This document shows positions 36,080-47,330 of a stretch of 64,000 nucleotides of DNA, piece by piece; position 1 is the first letter of the stretch; each line of letters begins with the position of its first letter. Both the position numbers and the translations under genes were made by a program. Origin of the DNA: Kingdonia uniflora (taxonomy: Eukaryota > Streptophyta > Magnoliopsida > Ranunculales > Circaeasteraceae); the NCBI GenBank assembly GCA_014058105.1, contig JACGCM010000510.1, positions 868,001-932,000 of the forward strand, written 5' to 3'. Under the pieces are notes generated by a model that was given only the letters and a program-made list of their open reading frames with translations, had not been told where the DNA came from and searched no databases.

Positions 36080-37611
36080 CTTTAAGAATCATCTCAAGTG
36101 AACGTTACAAAGTCCAGTACTTATTTGTGGGGTGGAAATTGCATTTGTGGTTTTGGCAGTAAGGCTCATCCTTTCTAACCTCGATGGGGAAGGGGGTGTG
36201 CCAGATAGGATCAACTTGGATAAGGGTGAGAAGGGTACTGATGGGAGCAGTGAGTTTGGGGAGAACGGGTATCGAACATTTTTTGTGAGGTTCAGAAGAT
36301 TGAGCATCGAAGTGGGGGCATTTATGATTGTCGGTATCCTGAGAAGTGGGCGCGACCATGGGTGTATTCAAAGGGTGAGGTTTGTTGTAGCTGGTGGTCG
36401 AGGCATGTCCCTGGCAATTAGATTCACGGAGGCGTTTGAGGTCGATGTATCCATTAAACTTGGATAGCATCTCCTCGAGGGTTTGTCGTTTCTGGAGGAT
36501 AATATACTCCTTAACGCGGTTGTGGTCAGGCAGGGTGTTGGAGTAGGCGCGGACAACGTTCACGCAATTGAGGTTTTTGACTTTGTACGATTCATCGAGG
36601 AAACACTTTGTGAAGTTTTCAAGCGTCTCAGTGGGTGATTTGCGGAAGTTGAAAAGGGCGTCGACACGGACGTCACAAACTTTATTGAAGGCGAAATGGG
36701 TGATGAAAAGGTTTAAAAGTTGTTCAAAGCTTCAAATGGTTCCATTAGTGAGGCTGTGGTACCATTTAAGAGGGCTGTTAGTAAGATTGATAGGAAACAT
36801 GTGACACAAGATATGATTAACTGTTGAATACAAACTGAGAGCATTCTGAAACTCGAGGGCATGAGATTGGGGGTCGGTATTGCGGTATTTGTGAATTTTT
36901 GGTATATAGAAATTTGGAGGCACCACGACAACGAGGAGCTTCGGGCAAATAGGGTTCTTTAATCGACTCCACGAGTTCGGGGTTAAGCTCGCACTGATGC
37001 AAATGGCGGCATGAATCTTTTGGTCGATTTCCTACTGTATTAGGTAATAGGTGAAGGGGGAGAACGCCGGGGGCCAGGGTGGTAAGTCCGTGGGTTAGGA
37101 GCGTGTTCAGTACTGCATTCTCCGAGGCGCTCCCTAGTAGGGCGTCGTGTGGGGTATCGAGAAGTGTGAAGGGTAGAGTCGGATGAATCCCCCATAATGG
37201 GGATACCAAGATGGATTGATCTGATAGGTAAGGCAGTAGGGGCACCCTCGGCGCCAAGGTGGGCCACAGGGACCTTGATTCGGGGGAGAGGCCGAGTCGT
37301 GTGCAGGTTGAGATGCGCGAGGGGGCAGGTACTCGAGAACGCGTAGGAGCGTCTAAGGTGTAATCATGTTGAAGTTCACGAACTGGATTGCGCAGTTCAT
37401 CCAGTACTTGATCTTGTCGGTCATTATCGTCTAGACGGTACTGCCGTTCCGCCCCGAGTTCTTGTCGTTTGTCTTCACATTCTATTTGTAACTGGTTGGT
37501 ATGATGCTCCTCGGCTTGAGTGAATTTTTGGCTAATGAGGGCGAGTTGGGTGGCAATTCCATCGGTAGAGTTTCTGACAATGGTAGAGGTTGAATGATGG
37601 GTGGGTGCCAT
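36080..37611 (-). pseudogene. E1 gag
   Basis: ATG at 37611 lies 68 bp after the 5' LTR, as expected for a Tat gag start. The first part is a Gln/Glu-rich coiled coil (SQKFTQAEEHHTNQLQIECE). Frame shifts follow, then HTPQ-like matrix/capsid pieces near 36900-36730. The segment 36563-36105 contains MLSKFNGYIDLKRL. A Cys/His patch (KCNFHPTNKYWTL, near 36130-36090) stands where a zinc knuckle is expected. It forms the particle shell in active relatives; frame loss makes this copy null. Confidence 0.75.
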
Positions 37612-37678
37612 TGAGTATGGCTACAAGGGGAATGAAAAGGGGATTGGAAAAGGTGGGTATAACATAGATGGTGCCAAA

Positions 37679-38369
37679 TATAAGGGCATGATTTCGTAGA
37701 GGGGAAACCTTGCTCTTATACCTTGAAGATTACCCTCGACTAGGGGCTTTAGCAAATATATAGGACAATAATAAACTAGAATACTGCATTAACATACTTG
37801 CGTGGAGTCAAGGAATTGGGGTTCTCCGTGACCTCTAGTGAGGACTTGAATATAAGATTGTATAAATATTGACCTAGTCGACAGTTCGAGTTAGGAGAAG
37901 GTTATAAGGTACTTGAAGGTAATGCTAGGAGGGTTTTAGGCAGAGTTTTTCTAACACTCTCACAGTGTTTCCTCTTTTCTATTTATAGGAGATAGAAAAG
38001 GGGTAAGTCACCATGTGAGATCAGATTACATATATACCCCTTGGGGCAGCCATCCTATACGATAAGTCAGTTCTGACACAATAGCTGCTTGGTGGCTTGT
38101 TTCTACTATTCTGTCTAGTGAGCTGGCTCTCAGGTGTGTCTGCCTTCGACCATATACTACTATGGTTGAAGCCTATCTGGAATTGGTATTGATCGACTGT
38201 CTTTGTCTTTGGCTTCAACTAGCTTACTGTGGTCTTCGAGTGTTCAGTTAGTCTTGGAAGGCTTTATGGATTTTGATATTACCTTGCTGGACTTCTACTC
38301 TCTTATTAAGCTTTGATATAGCCTTCGAGTATTCAACTGGTTTTAGGAGGCAACGAGTAGGCTACTACA
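37679..38369 (-). repeat. 5' LTR of E1
   Basis: It is a 691-bp copy. The terminal TGTAGG has decayed to TATAAG on this copy. The adjacent primer site on the - strand is intact enough to set the boundary. Confidence 0.92.
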
Positions 38370-38374
38370 ATCGT

Positions 38375-38545
38375 CATGTGCAACTACTGCTTCGAATATG
38401 CGCATAAACATTTGTCTGCTCATACGAAAACGTTGTCAAAATTCTTCCGGCGTATATGTGCACTCCGTGTTGAAGTAGTCCCTATACTGTTATAATTCCC
38501 CAATTTGTGCTCTCGCTTCTTTCTCTTATCCTTACGGCCCATGAC
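38375..38545 (-). pseudogene. Harbinger transposase, N-terminal part, separated by the E1 insertion
   Basis: On the - strand it reads QYRDYFNTECTYTPEEF, a stop, then QRFRMSRQMFMRIFEAVVA up to the ATCGT duplication. This is the conserved start of plant Harbinger transposases (YF..n..Y....F..RFRM....F..I). The next codons lie at 11914 on the far side of the 26-kb insertion, which proves the interruption. Two in-frame stops are present. Confidence 0.75.
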
Positions 38546-39201
38546 GCTCCCGCAATGACTCATAGTTTTATCATGTATTACTAGGTTCATTGCATTTTGG
38601 TGCATAACGGCTATTACCGTCGCATATACAGAGAGAATGGTCTTGATGGTGAAGGATGAATAAACAGAGAGAAGAGAGAAGTATAAAAGGATAAAGGGAA
38701 GATGAACTAGCCGTTGTGGGAGATCAGAACAAGTGGCGGTGTTTTGATTACTGCGCGGTAATACACCGCATGTATGGAACTTCATCTTGGGTTGGGTGTG
38801 GTAGGCCTTGATTTTTTTTCTATCTCTTCAAATAGAACCCCATTTTTTTTCCTTCCGGACCTTGACTAAGTTACGGCTTGTTCTAGATTTCTTGTCCCTC
38901 TAAACCCAAGGAATGTACTGGGGTGTGGGTCTCCCTCTGGCATATCCATTTGATTTTGAAAATATTGGTAATTTTTTTCATGGTTTTAGGCGAAATTGAG
39001 AGAGAGAAAGAGGTGGTAATAATGTGGGGAGGGAGTTGAGTTTGAGTTGTTTTGTTCAACAGAACTAGCGGCAGTGTTTTGATTTTAGAAAAAAAAAATG
39101 TCAGCCAAGTGCTGGAAAAATCGAGTTTGAGTTGGGTTGGGTGGGTTCTGACGTGTGGGCCTTTTGTCAGAACCCATACTCAACTGCTGGAGATGCTATT
39201 A

Positions 39202-40246
39202 TGTTTAGAGCAATTTTAAATATACCCGAAACTTTAAAAGCTCACACCATCCTATTATTTTAAAGTTCATTATACCTTTATAAATTTAAAGACAAATATG
39301 CCCCCAAAATAAAAACATAATTATTTTTTAATCTAAAAACTCACCCCTTCTCTAATTCCTACGACCTTAATTTCTCGGTTAAACCTAACGAGTTTCTCTA
39401 CTCTGGCCTAGTAATGAGAGAAGAACAAAATAAACATTTTCAATTTTATATAACTTAGGGACAATTTCGGTGCAACGGGGGTTCCGGTCCTCGATACTTA
39501 CTTGAAGGCTTACAAACTCTAAAAAGAAAAACAAATGTTAAAAGAACAGGAGCGGGTGGCCTATTTATTTTAAAAAAATCTTAACTTAATTTGTATTTGA
39601 AAAAAGAGGGGGTGAACTAATTCACCTAGAGAAATACATTTGGGGCGAGGTTGAGATAAATAAAGAATGGGGTGTATTAAAAATTTCTCTATAGTTTAAT
39701 ATAAGTTCAAGATGGGGACTATTAAAATTATTTTATCATTCATGATTGAATCATTTTTTTTTTGATGCTCTTATTAAATTCATCTTATGATCGCCGGCAA
39801 TAAATTTTACAAGTGAAAATTAAAATAATGAATTGCTTTATAAATGTTACTGGTAGGTGTTAACTAGTATTACCGTCACTGTGGTGTGGTGATGGTTGCA
39901 AAACGCACTTCATAATTAAAGGATTTAGAGAAACTAGTGATTTAGAGAATTAAAAATATCAATTTACATCACCGTCTCCTTTCTCCGTTCTCCACTGATA
40001 TAATTAAGGAAAATTTTTGTGAGAATTTCTGCACAAGGCCTAAAATGCGCAAAATATTACATTTAGTACCTTTTAATTTAAACAATGACTTGTAGACCCT
40101 ATATTTTAACTTGCTTTTTCATTTGCTATCCTATTTTTTCAAAATGACAAATTTATCTGACATGTAGCGATAAGAAAAACGAGTCTGGATTTGTCAACCC
40201 TCTGTAACGGACGGAAGGTTGTGACTTTTATGAAAATTGGAACCAA
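39202..40246. other. AT-rich spacer
   Basis: No ORF of note. The sequence is AT-rich with scattered homopolymers. A tract of possible old element DNA lies around 39225-39750 but no ends could be found. Confidence 0.4.
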
Positions 40247-40867
40247 ACCCCTGTTGGGTATGAACTCAAAGAGAAGGATTATCGAAGATTAGGAAATTGT
40301 TGAAGTCGTTCGAACGAAAATAGAAGTCGTTCGAACGAACTTTTTTGTACTCACTGGAATTTTGGCCCAAGAGTCAATCTCGTTTGAACGAGCTTGGATG
40401 TCGTTCAAACGAGATGTTATGTTTCTAGGGTTGGAGACCAACTATTGCAAAGTCGTTCGAACGAGCTTGGAATCGTTCGAACGATCTTGGCGTAGGTTTG
40501 CCGTAGATGTTATGTTTTTTCCTTGAGATCCGTTCCATTTGTGTTTTATGTTCCCTACTATATAAAGGGGATTTATGTTATTATGTTAACATATCTTTTG
40601 GCGAGTTTAATCTTAGAGAGGCTAGGGTTTGAAGAGACTCCATTAAAGCTTGAAAAGCTTGAGAGATCATTGTAACCTATTTGATATCATAGTGAATTGT
40701 TCGTGGAGAGTGGCTTTTCATCCGCAAGGGTTTTCCACTTCCCTCCTCAGGAAAAATTCTTCGTGTCCTTTTATATTGTTCTTGTTGATTTACTACTTGG
40801 TTCGCGATTTCCGCGTATCATTTTTGTAAGGGAAGAGAGAGTAGCTACCTCAATTCTTAACAACCCC
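40247..40867 (+). mobile_element. solo LTR, Copia-type, with TTCGAAC array
   Basis: The LTR 40252-40862 starts TGTTGGGTATGAAC and ends CTTAACA. It is flanked by ACCCC on both sides (40247-40251, 40863-40867). It has a TATA box CTATATAAAGGGG near 40559, then a transcript-like leader and a U5-like CATCCGCAAGGGTTTTCCAC. No internal domain is present, so it is a recombined solo LTR. Copia assignment rests on the TGTTGGG/AACA ends. Confidence 0.85.
40290..40500 (+). promoter_or_regulatory. six TTCGAAC/TTTGAAC palindromes upstream of the solo LTR TATA box
   Basis: Sites: GTCGTTCGAACGAA, GTCGTTCGAACGAAC, CGTTTGAACGAG, CGTTCAAACGAG, CGTTCGAACGAG and CGTTCGAACGATC. Four are perfect TTCGAA palindromes with CG flanks. 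The array ends about 60 bp before the TATA box. Confidence 0.8.
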
Positions 40868-40976
40868 CATCTACTAAGGGCGTACCAGCAATATTGCCCC
40901 ACTCAGGAGGCGCACAACTTTATTTTTTGATAAAAAAAATTAATAAAAAAAAAAAACACAACATCCACTCAGTATG

Positions 40977-41401
40977 TGTAAGGACTTATTCTCCCCCTTG
41001 ACCTCATAGAAGTTGTGATATTGACCTCTGTATAAGCAGTTCGAATCCACAAACACACGACGTCATTAAAGAAGCCATTACAGAAATAAGAACCAGACCG
41101 TTATACAGACATTATGAAGACTCATCAAAATAATGTTGTAACATTCGTCATTAAAGAAGATAATGGTCATAATAGCCTATAAATAAGACCAAAGAAGGAA
41201 AGATTAAGGGGAGATTTTGCTACCTACAAAGTATATACTAAAAAATATCCAGAACACTGGTTGTAATAGATAGTCTCTCAATTAATAATATCACTATTTC
41301 TAAATCCTCAAGAGAGGTCGTGGTGATTATTTGTTGTTACTAATGTTCTATCATATTTGGTGTGAGATACTAAGTTTGAGATATGAAATTAAGCTCTTGT
41401 A
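40977..41401 (+). repeat. 5' LTR of E4
   Basis: Starts TGTAAGGACTTATTC. It lacks a stretch of about 46 bp (from GGTTTTTACC to TTGGT) that the 3' LTR keeps. The deletion joins two TGGT words. Confidence 0.88.
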
Positions 41402-41479
41402 TTTGGCATCATCTATGGAAATCGTGGCAATTAGCCACAATTCTCGAGGGTAACAGATATTTTTTCATCGTTGCAAAAT

Positions 41480-42562
41480 GCCGAGCCCAAGTCAAAATCC
41501 CCTAGTTGGACAGACGGAAGGAGTTGTCACAGGAGCAAATTAAATGGCAGAATTGCGTGCCACTCTGAATTTCGAGATAGAAAGGCAAACTATTCTGGAA
41601 CAACAACTGATAGAAGTATGATAATCATTAAAAGTTTTGCAAGGACAACATATACAGAAGAACAAAGAGGCACATCCGGCTACATCAAGAATTTCCGCTC
41701 GCGACAGATTAGAACCATCAAGAGGTGTTAGCATGGGAGCTGATATTTGAACTAATCATAATCAGCGAGGACCCGAAATCATACTGATACCTACTATTGC
41801 TCAAGAATTAGATAAAACCCTCACTGACCTCAGACAAGTAGAAAAATTACAAAGAGGAAGATCTCGGGTTCCCATACGCAAAAGGCTCAGTGTAGGAAGT
41901 GGAGATCACAATCCCAGAGAGAGACGTCTCCAACGTTACGTAATTACGATTCGATAGTTCATTACTCAGGAATACATGGACAAATGCATTAAAGAGTTAT
42001 TTGAATCCCAAACACACGCAGACAAGAATATCTTTAATAGACTATAGAAGAGCCCGATCGCGCAAGATCTGTTAGACAGTGAAGTGCCGGCCAATTTTCT
42101 CATGCCAAAAATTTAAAAATACAAAGGGACAGATCCCGTTGAACACGTTCAAGAGTTCCAAGAATCTTTTGGTTTATATTCTACGTCAAATCATATTTTG
42201 TGCTGACTTTTGCCTACCAGTCTCCAGGGCGAACCTCTACAATGGTTCCATTCATTAGAGGAATGCTCAGTTCATACTTTTGAACAGTTGTGCGAGATTT
42301 TTGTTAAGAAATTTTTGTATAACAGAAACAAAGAAGAGAACCTTTACTCCTTGATCAGCCTCAAAAAAATGTCTAGGGAAAAGCATGAGACGTTCACCAA
42401 AAAATTCCTAGATTTGGCAAGAAGGGTTGATAGCCTCAACCAAAAAATTACATTTTTAGCCTTCACAATTGTTCTACACATAGAGAGTCGAGCAAAGGAA
42501 TACCACATTTTGAACAAACCTACAACTCTGAAAGACATGATCAAGCATAAACAGTTACATCT
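41480..42562 (+). pseudogene. E4 gag, capsid part
   Basis: The reading starts after a short leader. The piece 42210-42566 is a clear Tat-type capsid (MPTSLQGEPLQWFHSLEECS, TFEQLCEIFVKKFLYNRNKE, HETFTKKFLDLARRVDSLNQ). It is preceded by TDPVEHVQEFQESFGLYSTS-like sequence. It ends where TGTAGGGG starts the inner LTR, so no zinc knuckle is present. Confidence 0.78.
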
Positions 42563-43173
42563 GTAGGGGCCTATCCCTCGATCTAACCTAATTCGTGATA
42601 TTTCTAGTTCGAATTGCCTTCATATCAGACTCACGCATTCTACATGTGACATAAACAATTAACATTGACACATACGCCACAAACTGATGAAGAACGTGGG
42701 TCAAGCTCAACAGAAAAACATGAACAAGATAAAGATACCTGTCTCTCAGGAACTCAATAATTGCTCAGTCTACTGCCACTTATCATATTATTCGGAGAAT
42801 GTGCTTCAGCACGATAAAGAACTGCGGAGAAGGTCTATATAAAGAAAAAGTTTCAGAAGAGATGGGAACCAGAAAAAGATACGAGAAATCACCAAGAAAA
42901 CTATATTTTATTGATTCTCAAAATACCAAACTTCTTATTTGTAAGATCAAGTATTTCTTGTTCGAGAGATCACTTGTAATAAGATATTAGCCTTAAGTAA
43001 TAAAAGTCAGCATTACAAAAACCTTCAACTCGAGGTCGTGGTTTTTTTTCCTATTTAAAGGTTTTCTACGCTAAATCACCTGTGTCATTTCTTATTTTAT
43101 ATTAATTTTTATCACATTAACATTGGTGTAAGAGCTAATTCCGACCATTTCGAGCTTGCAGAATTAGGCTATT
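42563..43173 (+). repeat. 5' LTR of an inner Gypsy element (E4')
   Basis: The segment starts TGTAGGGGCCTAT directly after E4 gag. It has a TATA-like TCTATATAAAG near 42835, the U5 module CGAGGTCGTGGTTTTTT...TTTTCTACG near 43031-43075 and ends AGGCTATTACA. The next bases TTTGGCACCATATCTGGG are a Tat-type primer site. No matching 3' LTR was found in the window. Confidence 0.68.
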
Positions 43174-43257
43174 ACATTTGGCACCATATCTGGGAAAGAA
43201 GACATTTCTAGGATATCCTAAGACATACATTTATACTACTACAAATTTCAATCATGG

Positions 43258-45583
43258 TCACTTCCAAATGACCAACAACCAGAATCCAGCTCGATCCTTC
43301 AGTTGAGCCGGAACAACTTTCAGAGCTACAGGTGACTTTCTACGCCGAAATAGAGAAGCGCAATGAGCTTGAACGTCAGTTAACTCTTGATCAATAGCTC
43401 TGTGAGAAGAAGCTCGAAGCCGAGCGACAAGCTCGTTTGACAGTGTTAAACGATATGTAGACCAGATGACAACCATGCAAATTGCCTTACAAGCTCTGCA
43501 GGACACTAAACAAACTCCTCAAATAAGGGATCGTGATCAATTGCCAAAAACCTCCCGGGTGTCTACGCGGGAAAGGTTGGGACCTCAAGGAGCCACCGCC
43601 AAAGCTATTTCTAGAAATGTTCAGCACAAACATCAACCTTCCATTCATTTGGGTGGTGAAGTTAATCTAAAATCAGTCGGGATCACCAATTTTCTAAACA
43701 TTAGGAGGAAGAACAACGACCTCAACCTTAAATTCCGGCATGTGATCGTATGAGTGAAGGTACCGGTACTCACAATCCACAACCTCTTCGTCAAGCCACT
43801 CAACTGACACGTCAATATGTCATACTAGAGCATATAGATCAGTGCATCAGGGAGTTGATCAAAGCACAAGTTCTGGGCAGTACAGACGACCTTACCAAGT
43901 TACAGGGGAGTCCAATTGCCACAAAACTATTCGATATGGAAATACCGAAAGGTTTCCATACTCTGAAAATTTGCAAATACAAGGGAACCGATCCAGAGGA
44001 GTACATTAAAAAATGGCGTGATTCATTGGGGTTGTACTCCAATCTCAACCACATCCTCTGCTGTTTGTTCGTAACAAGTCTACACGAAGTACCGCTCCGG
44101 TGGTTCCACTCTTTACCTGAAGCTTCCATACACACATTCAATTAGCTGTAAATATAATTCATCAAGACGTATGCTCACAATAGAGATAAAGAGGAGAATT
44201 TATATTCTCTTATTAGTCTTAAACAGTCATACAGAGAGAAGCTCAAGGTTTTCGTAAAAAAGTTTTTGGAGCTCGCACGTAAAGTAGACAACCTCGATAA
44301 GAAAATAACTGTTACTGCTTTCACCAATGTACTCCAGCTCGACTGCAAGGCCAAATAACACCTTTTCCTCAACAAACCTGCGACCTTGGAAGATATTATC
44401 ACCATGGTCAATGGTTATGTCGACCTGGAAAGGATGATTTCCAAAAGGCATAATTCTACAAAATCTGTCCTAACCATGAAAGGTCTATCCATAAATCGAA
44501 ATACTGAACCAAAGGAGGATCAGGGCGATCAAAAGCGTTCCAAGGGAAACATTGGCAACCCTGTAAGGGACTAACTTCTTACAGAGGGGAAGTTGGCTCT
44601 TACACCATGGGGTTTAATCTTCAAACAAAGGAATTCAAGTATATATCCTAGAATGCGAAAAATTAATGGACAATATGTTTGCGTGGAGGCATGTACTGTG
44701 ACTCTCCACGACCTCTGATGAAGATTTTTAAGAGTGTTTTTATTTCTGTCGAGTGGTCGAAGGTTCGAGTACTGGGTTATACAAGGAGATCAAAGGTAAA
44801 CTGTATGGGGTCTGGGGAGTGATTTTCTAACCCCTCTTTAGTTCCCTATCTCTCCTATTTATAGAATATAGGATGAGTTGAGTCACCAAGGTTAGGCCAG
44901 ATTACAAGTGTACAATCTGGGTATCCTCTGGATATCGAATGGATATCCTGGAGTTGGTGTTGAAACTGGAAATGCAGGGTCTGCCACTATGTTCTGTCAC
45001 TGTAGCTGCAAGGACCAACAACTCCGCTATCCTGTCTAGTGAGCTGGTTGTCCGTCTTGTCACACTTCGACCATCTATATATATGGTCAAAGTGTTTTTG
45101 ATGTTGAAGTGAAGTTCTTCTCTGAGGCTTGTTCAGAGTCGAGGCTTCGTCTTCGGGTGATCTTTAGGAGACTTGTTTAAGTATTGGATGGGTTTCGAGA
45201 TATTTGAGTAGGCTTCGAAGTAGCCTTCGAGTGTTTGACTGGGATAGAAGGCTGTGAGTAGGCTACTACAAATCTCAAGAAAGGTGGTTCACTGCCCAAA
45301 CCGGTCCTCCCAAGGATGAATGTTCGAATCTCCATAATTTTTCCAATCCTCACAAATGATAAGCTATACCGTCCCTCTCAACCATTGGAACAAATCGGGA
45401 GCCGCCCGTACTGTATGCATCACAAGGTAAACCATCATTCTACTGGAAACTAATATACTTTACAGAGGTTGCTGGAATTCATTTTCAAGGAGGGATGGAT
45501 GTCCAAATACATTATCGACCTGGAATCATACAAGGATGGGCTATAAGAAATAACTTAAAGTAGTCCAGGTTGAAGATTAAGCT
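43258..45583 (+). pseudogene. E4' gag, interrupted by a solo LTR
   Basis: Pieces: a Gln-rich N-terminal coil (MTTMQIALQALQDTKQTPQI), the linker SRVSTRERLGPQGATAK, then 43750-44145 MSEGTGTHNPQPLRQATQLT and GTDPEEYIKKWRDSLGLYSN, the capsid core. After a stop, KVFVKKFLELARKVDNLDKK-like sequence runs to 44560. The solo LTR follows, and gag resumes at 45271 with LKKGGSLPKPVLPRMNVRIS in a second frame. It is frame-broken. The gag position between primer site and protease is clear. Confidence 0.72.
44557..45275 (-). mobile_element. solo LTR of the E1 family
   Basis: The LTR 44562-45270 starts TGTAAGGG and ends GGCTACTACA. It is colinear with the E1 LTRs (shared GAGGGGAA...GCTCTTACACC, CTCCACGACCTCT, GAGCTGG and the last ~30 bp) though diverged. 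The flanks AACCC and AATCT match at 3 of 5 bases; both differences are C/T. It splits the gag of E4'. Confidence 0.82.
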
Positions 45584-46200
45584 GTGGAGAAACATCTCTA
45601 CCATATGTACCACAACAACATGATCAAAATCCATCAGATCACCAACTCTTACCAATTCAAGCGCAAGAGACTGTCAGAATATTGTGATCTCATACCTCAA
45701 GATAAAGAAGCCAAGCTTCTGCCTAAGTCGAGTAATCGCCGACTTGGGATCTCATTCGAAGATTATGACATTAATCATGTAAAATTTCCACATCACGATG
45801 CATTAGTTATAATGCTCAAGATGAAGAAATTGGTCATACACACAATGATAATCGATACTGGAAGTGGTATTGAGATTATCTTTCAGAGCATAATCGACCA
45901 AATGGGATTGGCCGATCAAGTTATCCCGAGCGATACCGATATCAATGGATTCAATGGTTCTAAAGAAGACTGAGTAGGCAAGATCATCTTACCTATTACC
46001 GCAGGACCAACCACCTTCAACGTTATCTTGGGATTATGGGCCGCTTCTGGATTCACAACATGGAAGCAACCGCTTCCACCTATCATCAAGCATTTTGCTT
46101 TAAAGACAATGATGGTATCTATGAAATCAAAGGTAGTTAAAAGATTTCTCGAGCTTATAAAAATACCATCTCAGCAATTCTAGATACCTCAGACAAATAT
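45584..46200 (+). pseudogene. E4' aspartic protease
   Basis: The ORF 45584-45973 reads MEKHLYHMYHNNMIKIHQIT, then HTMIIDTGSGIEIIFQSIID (retropepsin DTG core) and INGFNGSKED before a stop. The pairing IMGRFWIHNMEATASTYHQA follows in another frame. DTG is intact. Confidence 0.8.
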
Positions 46201-46392
46201 GTTGCATAACAATTATAGAAAACTGATCACCTTGATGATCAGCCTTCAACAGAAGAGCCTACAAAATACGTCAACATTGATGGACCTTGCAGATGTATTT
46301 TTATCGGTACCAAGATTGTTTAGCATGATAATGATGTTCTCATTCAGTTCTTATAACTAAATCAAGACATTTTTGTGTAAACTTTTGAAGAG

Positions 46393-47330
46393 ATGTCTGG
46401 GGTCAATCCGGCCATGGCATGTCACAAATTGGCCATCAACATTAACCCCACTATAGTCAAACAGAAGCAGCGACGACTATCACCTCGCCTTCGAGGTGAA
46501 GTTAACATAGAGATTAAGAAATTGTTCAAAGTGGGATTCATTCGAGAAGCCAGGTATCCAAATTGGATATCCAGCATCGTCGCTGTTGCCAAGAAGAATG
46601 GAAAAGTCCGAGTTTGTATTGATTTCACAGATCTAAACAAATACACTTCGAATGAAAGTTTTCCTCTTCCCAACATTTATCAAATCCTTGATTCCACAGC
46701 AGGTTACGAACTATTATCTATGATGGACGCTGCTTCTGGATACAATCAAATTCCACTCTTGGAAGAAGATAAAAAAAAAACCACGTTCATTGCTGAAAGA
46801 GGACTTTATTTCTTCATAGTCATGCCCTTCAGACTTAAAATCGCTGACGCAACTTATCAACAGTTGATGACTACTATGTTCAAAGTACATCTCACGAAAA
46901 ATGGGGAAGTCTTCATTGATGATCTCTTGTACAGGAGCATACAGTCAGTCGACCATATTGTAGATCTCGACACAATATTCAACATTCTTCGATCTTACAG
47001 GATGCAACTCAATCATGATAAGTCTCAATTCAGAGTTCATTCAGGCTAATTTCTCGGCCATCTCATCAACAATAAATAGATTGAGGCTGATCCAGATTAA
47101 ATTCGGGCTCTCCTCAACATGCCATTTCCAAAGACGATAAAAGACGTACAAATATTTGTCGGCAAGATTGCCACTATCAACCAATTCATTTCAAAATCTT
47201 TAGATCATTGTCGTTGGCTGTTTCTACTACTCTTCGGTTGTACCAAACGTGGAATTGTTTAGCCAAGTACAAAGATCCAATGGACATTAGAATACGAAGC
47301 AACTTTTCAGGATCTCACAACCTACTTGGG
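46393..47330 (+). pseudogene. E4' reverse transcriptase
   Basis: The ORF to 47049 has RT order: VNIEIKKLFKVGFIREARYP, VAKKNGKVRVCIDFTDLNKY, LSMMDAASGYNQIPLL, ATYQQLMTTMFKVHLTKNGE and VFIDDLLYRS. The catalytic pair is kept as FIDD rather than YIDD. Beyond 47049 the reading continues after a stop with FLGHLINNK and IRALLNMPFPKTIKDVQIFV. This is the best preserved RT of the window. Confidence 0.9.

Larger units (their letters stand above)
11915..38374 (-). mobile_element. Gypsy (Tat-like) LTR retrotransposon E1, - strand, split by E2
   Basis: The LTRs are 11920-12611 (3') and 37679-38369 (5'), flanked by ATCGT at 11915-11919 and 38370-38374. On the - strand the primer site after the 5' LTR reads TTTGGCACCATCTATG. 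The purine tract before the 3' LTR reads GAGAGGGGGCAAA. The order gag, protease, RT, RNase H, second RNase H, integrase, then antisense ORFs matches the Tat lineage of Ty3/gypsy. All coding parts contain stops or frameshifts. E2 is inserted in the second RNase H at 17509-33485; without it E1 is about 10.5 kb. Confidence 0.92.
9053..39201. mobile_element. PIF/Harbinger DNA transposon, split by nested retrotransposons
   Basis: The left end 9056 (GAGTATCTCCAGC) and right end 39198 (reverse complement TAGCATCTCCAGC) form terminal inverted repeats. They are flanked by a TTA duplication (9053-9055, 39199-39201), the size and sequence typical of PIF/Harbinger. Without the inserted Gypsy element the transposon is about 3.7 kb. 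It carries a Myb-like ORF1 remnant on + and a DDE transposase remnant on -. The ends contain GGGTTT/AAACCC-rich subterminal sequence. Both genes contain stops, so the copy is inactive. Confidence 0.88.

Noticed and set aside
42700..42830. Zinc-knuckle-like CSVYCHLSYYSENV as the end of E4 gag
   Set aside because: It falls inside the segment that reads as the U3 of the inner LTR (TGTAGGGG start at 42563, TATA at 42835); spacing does not fit a CCHC knuckle.
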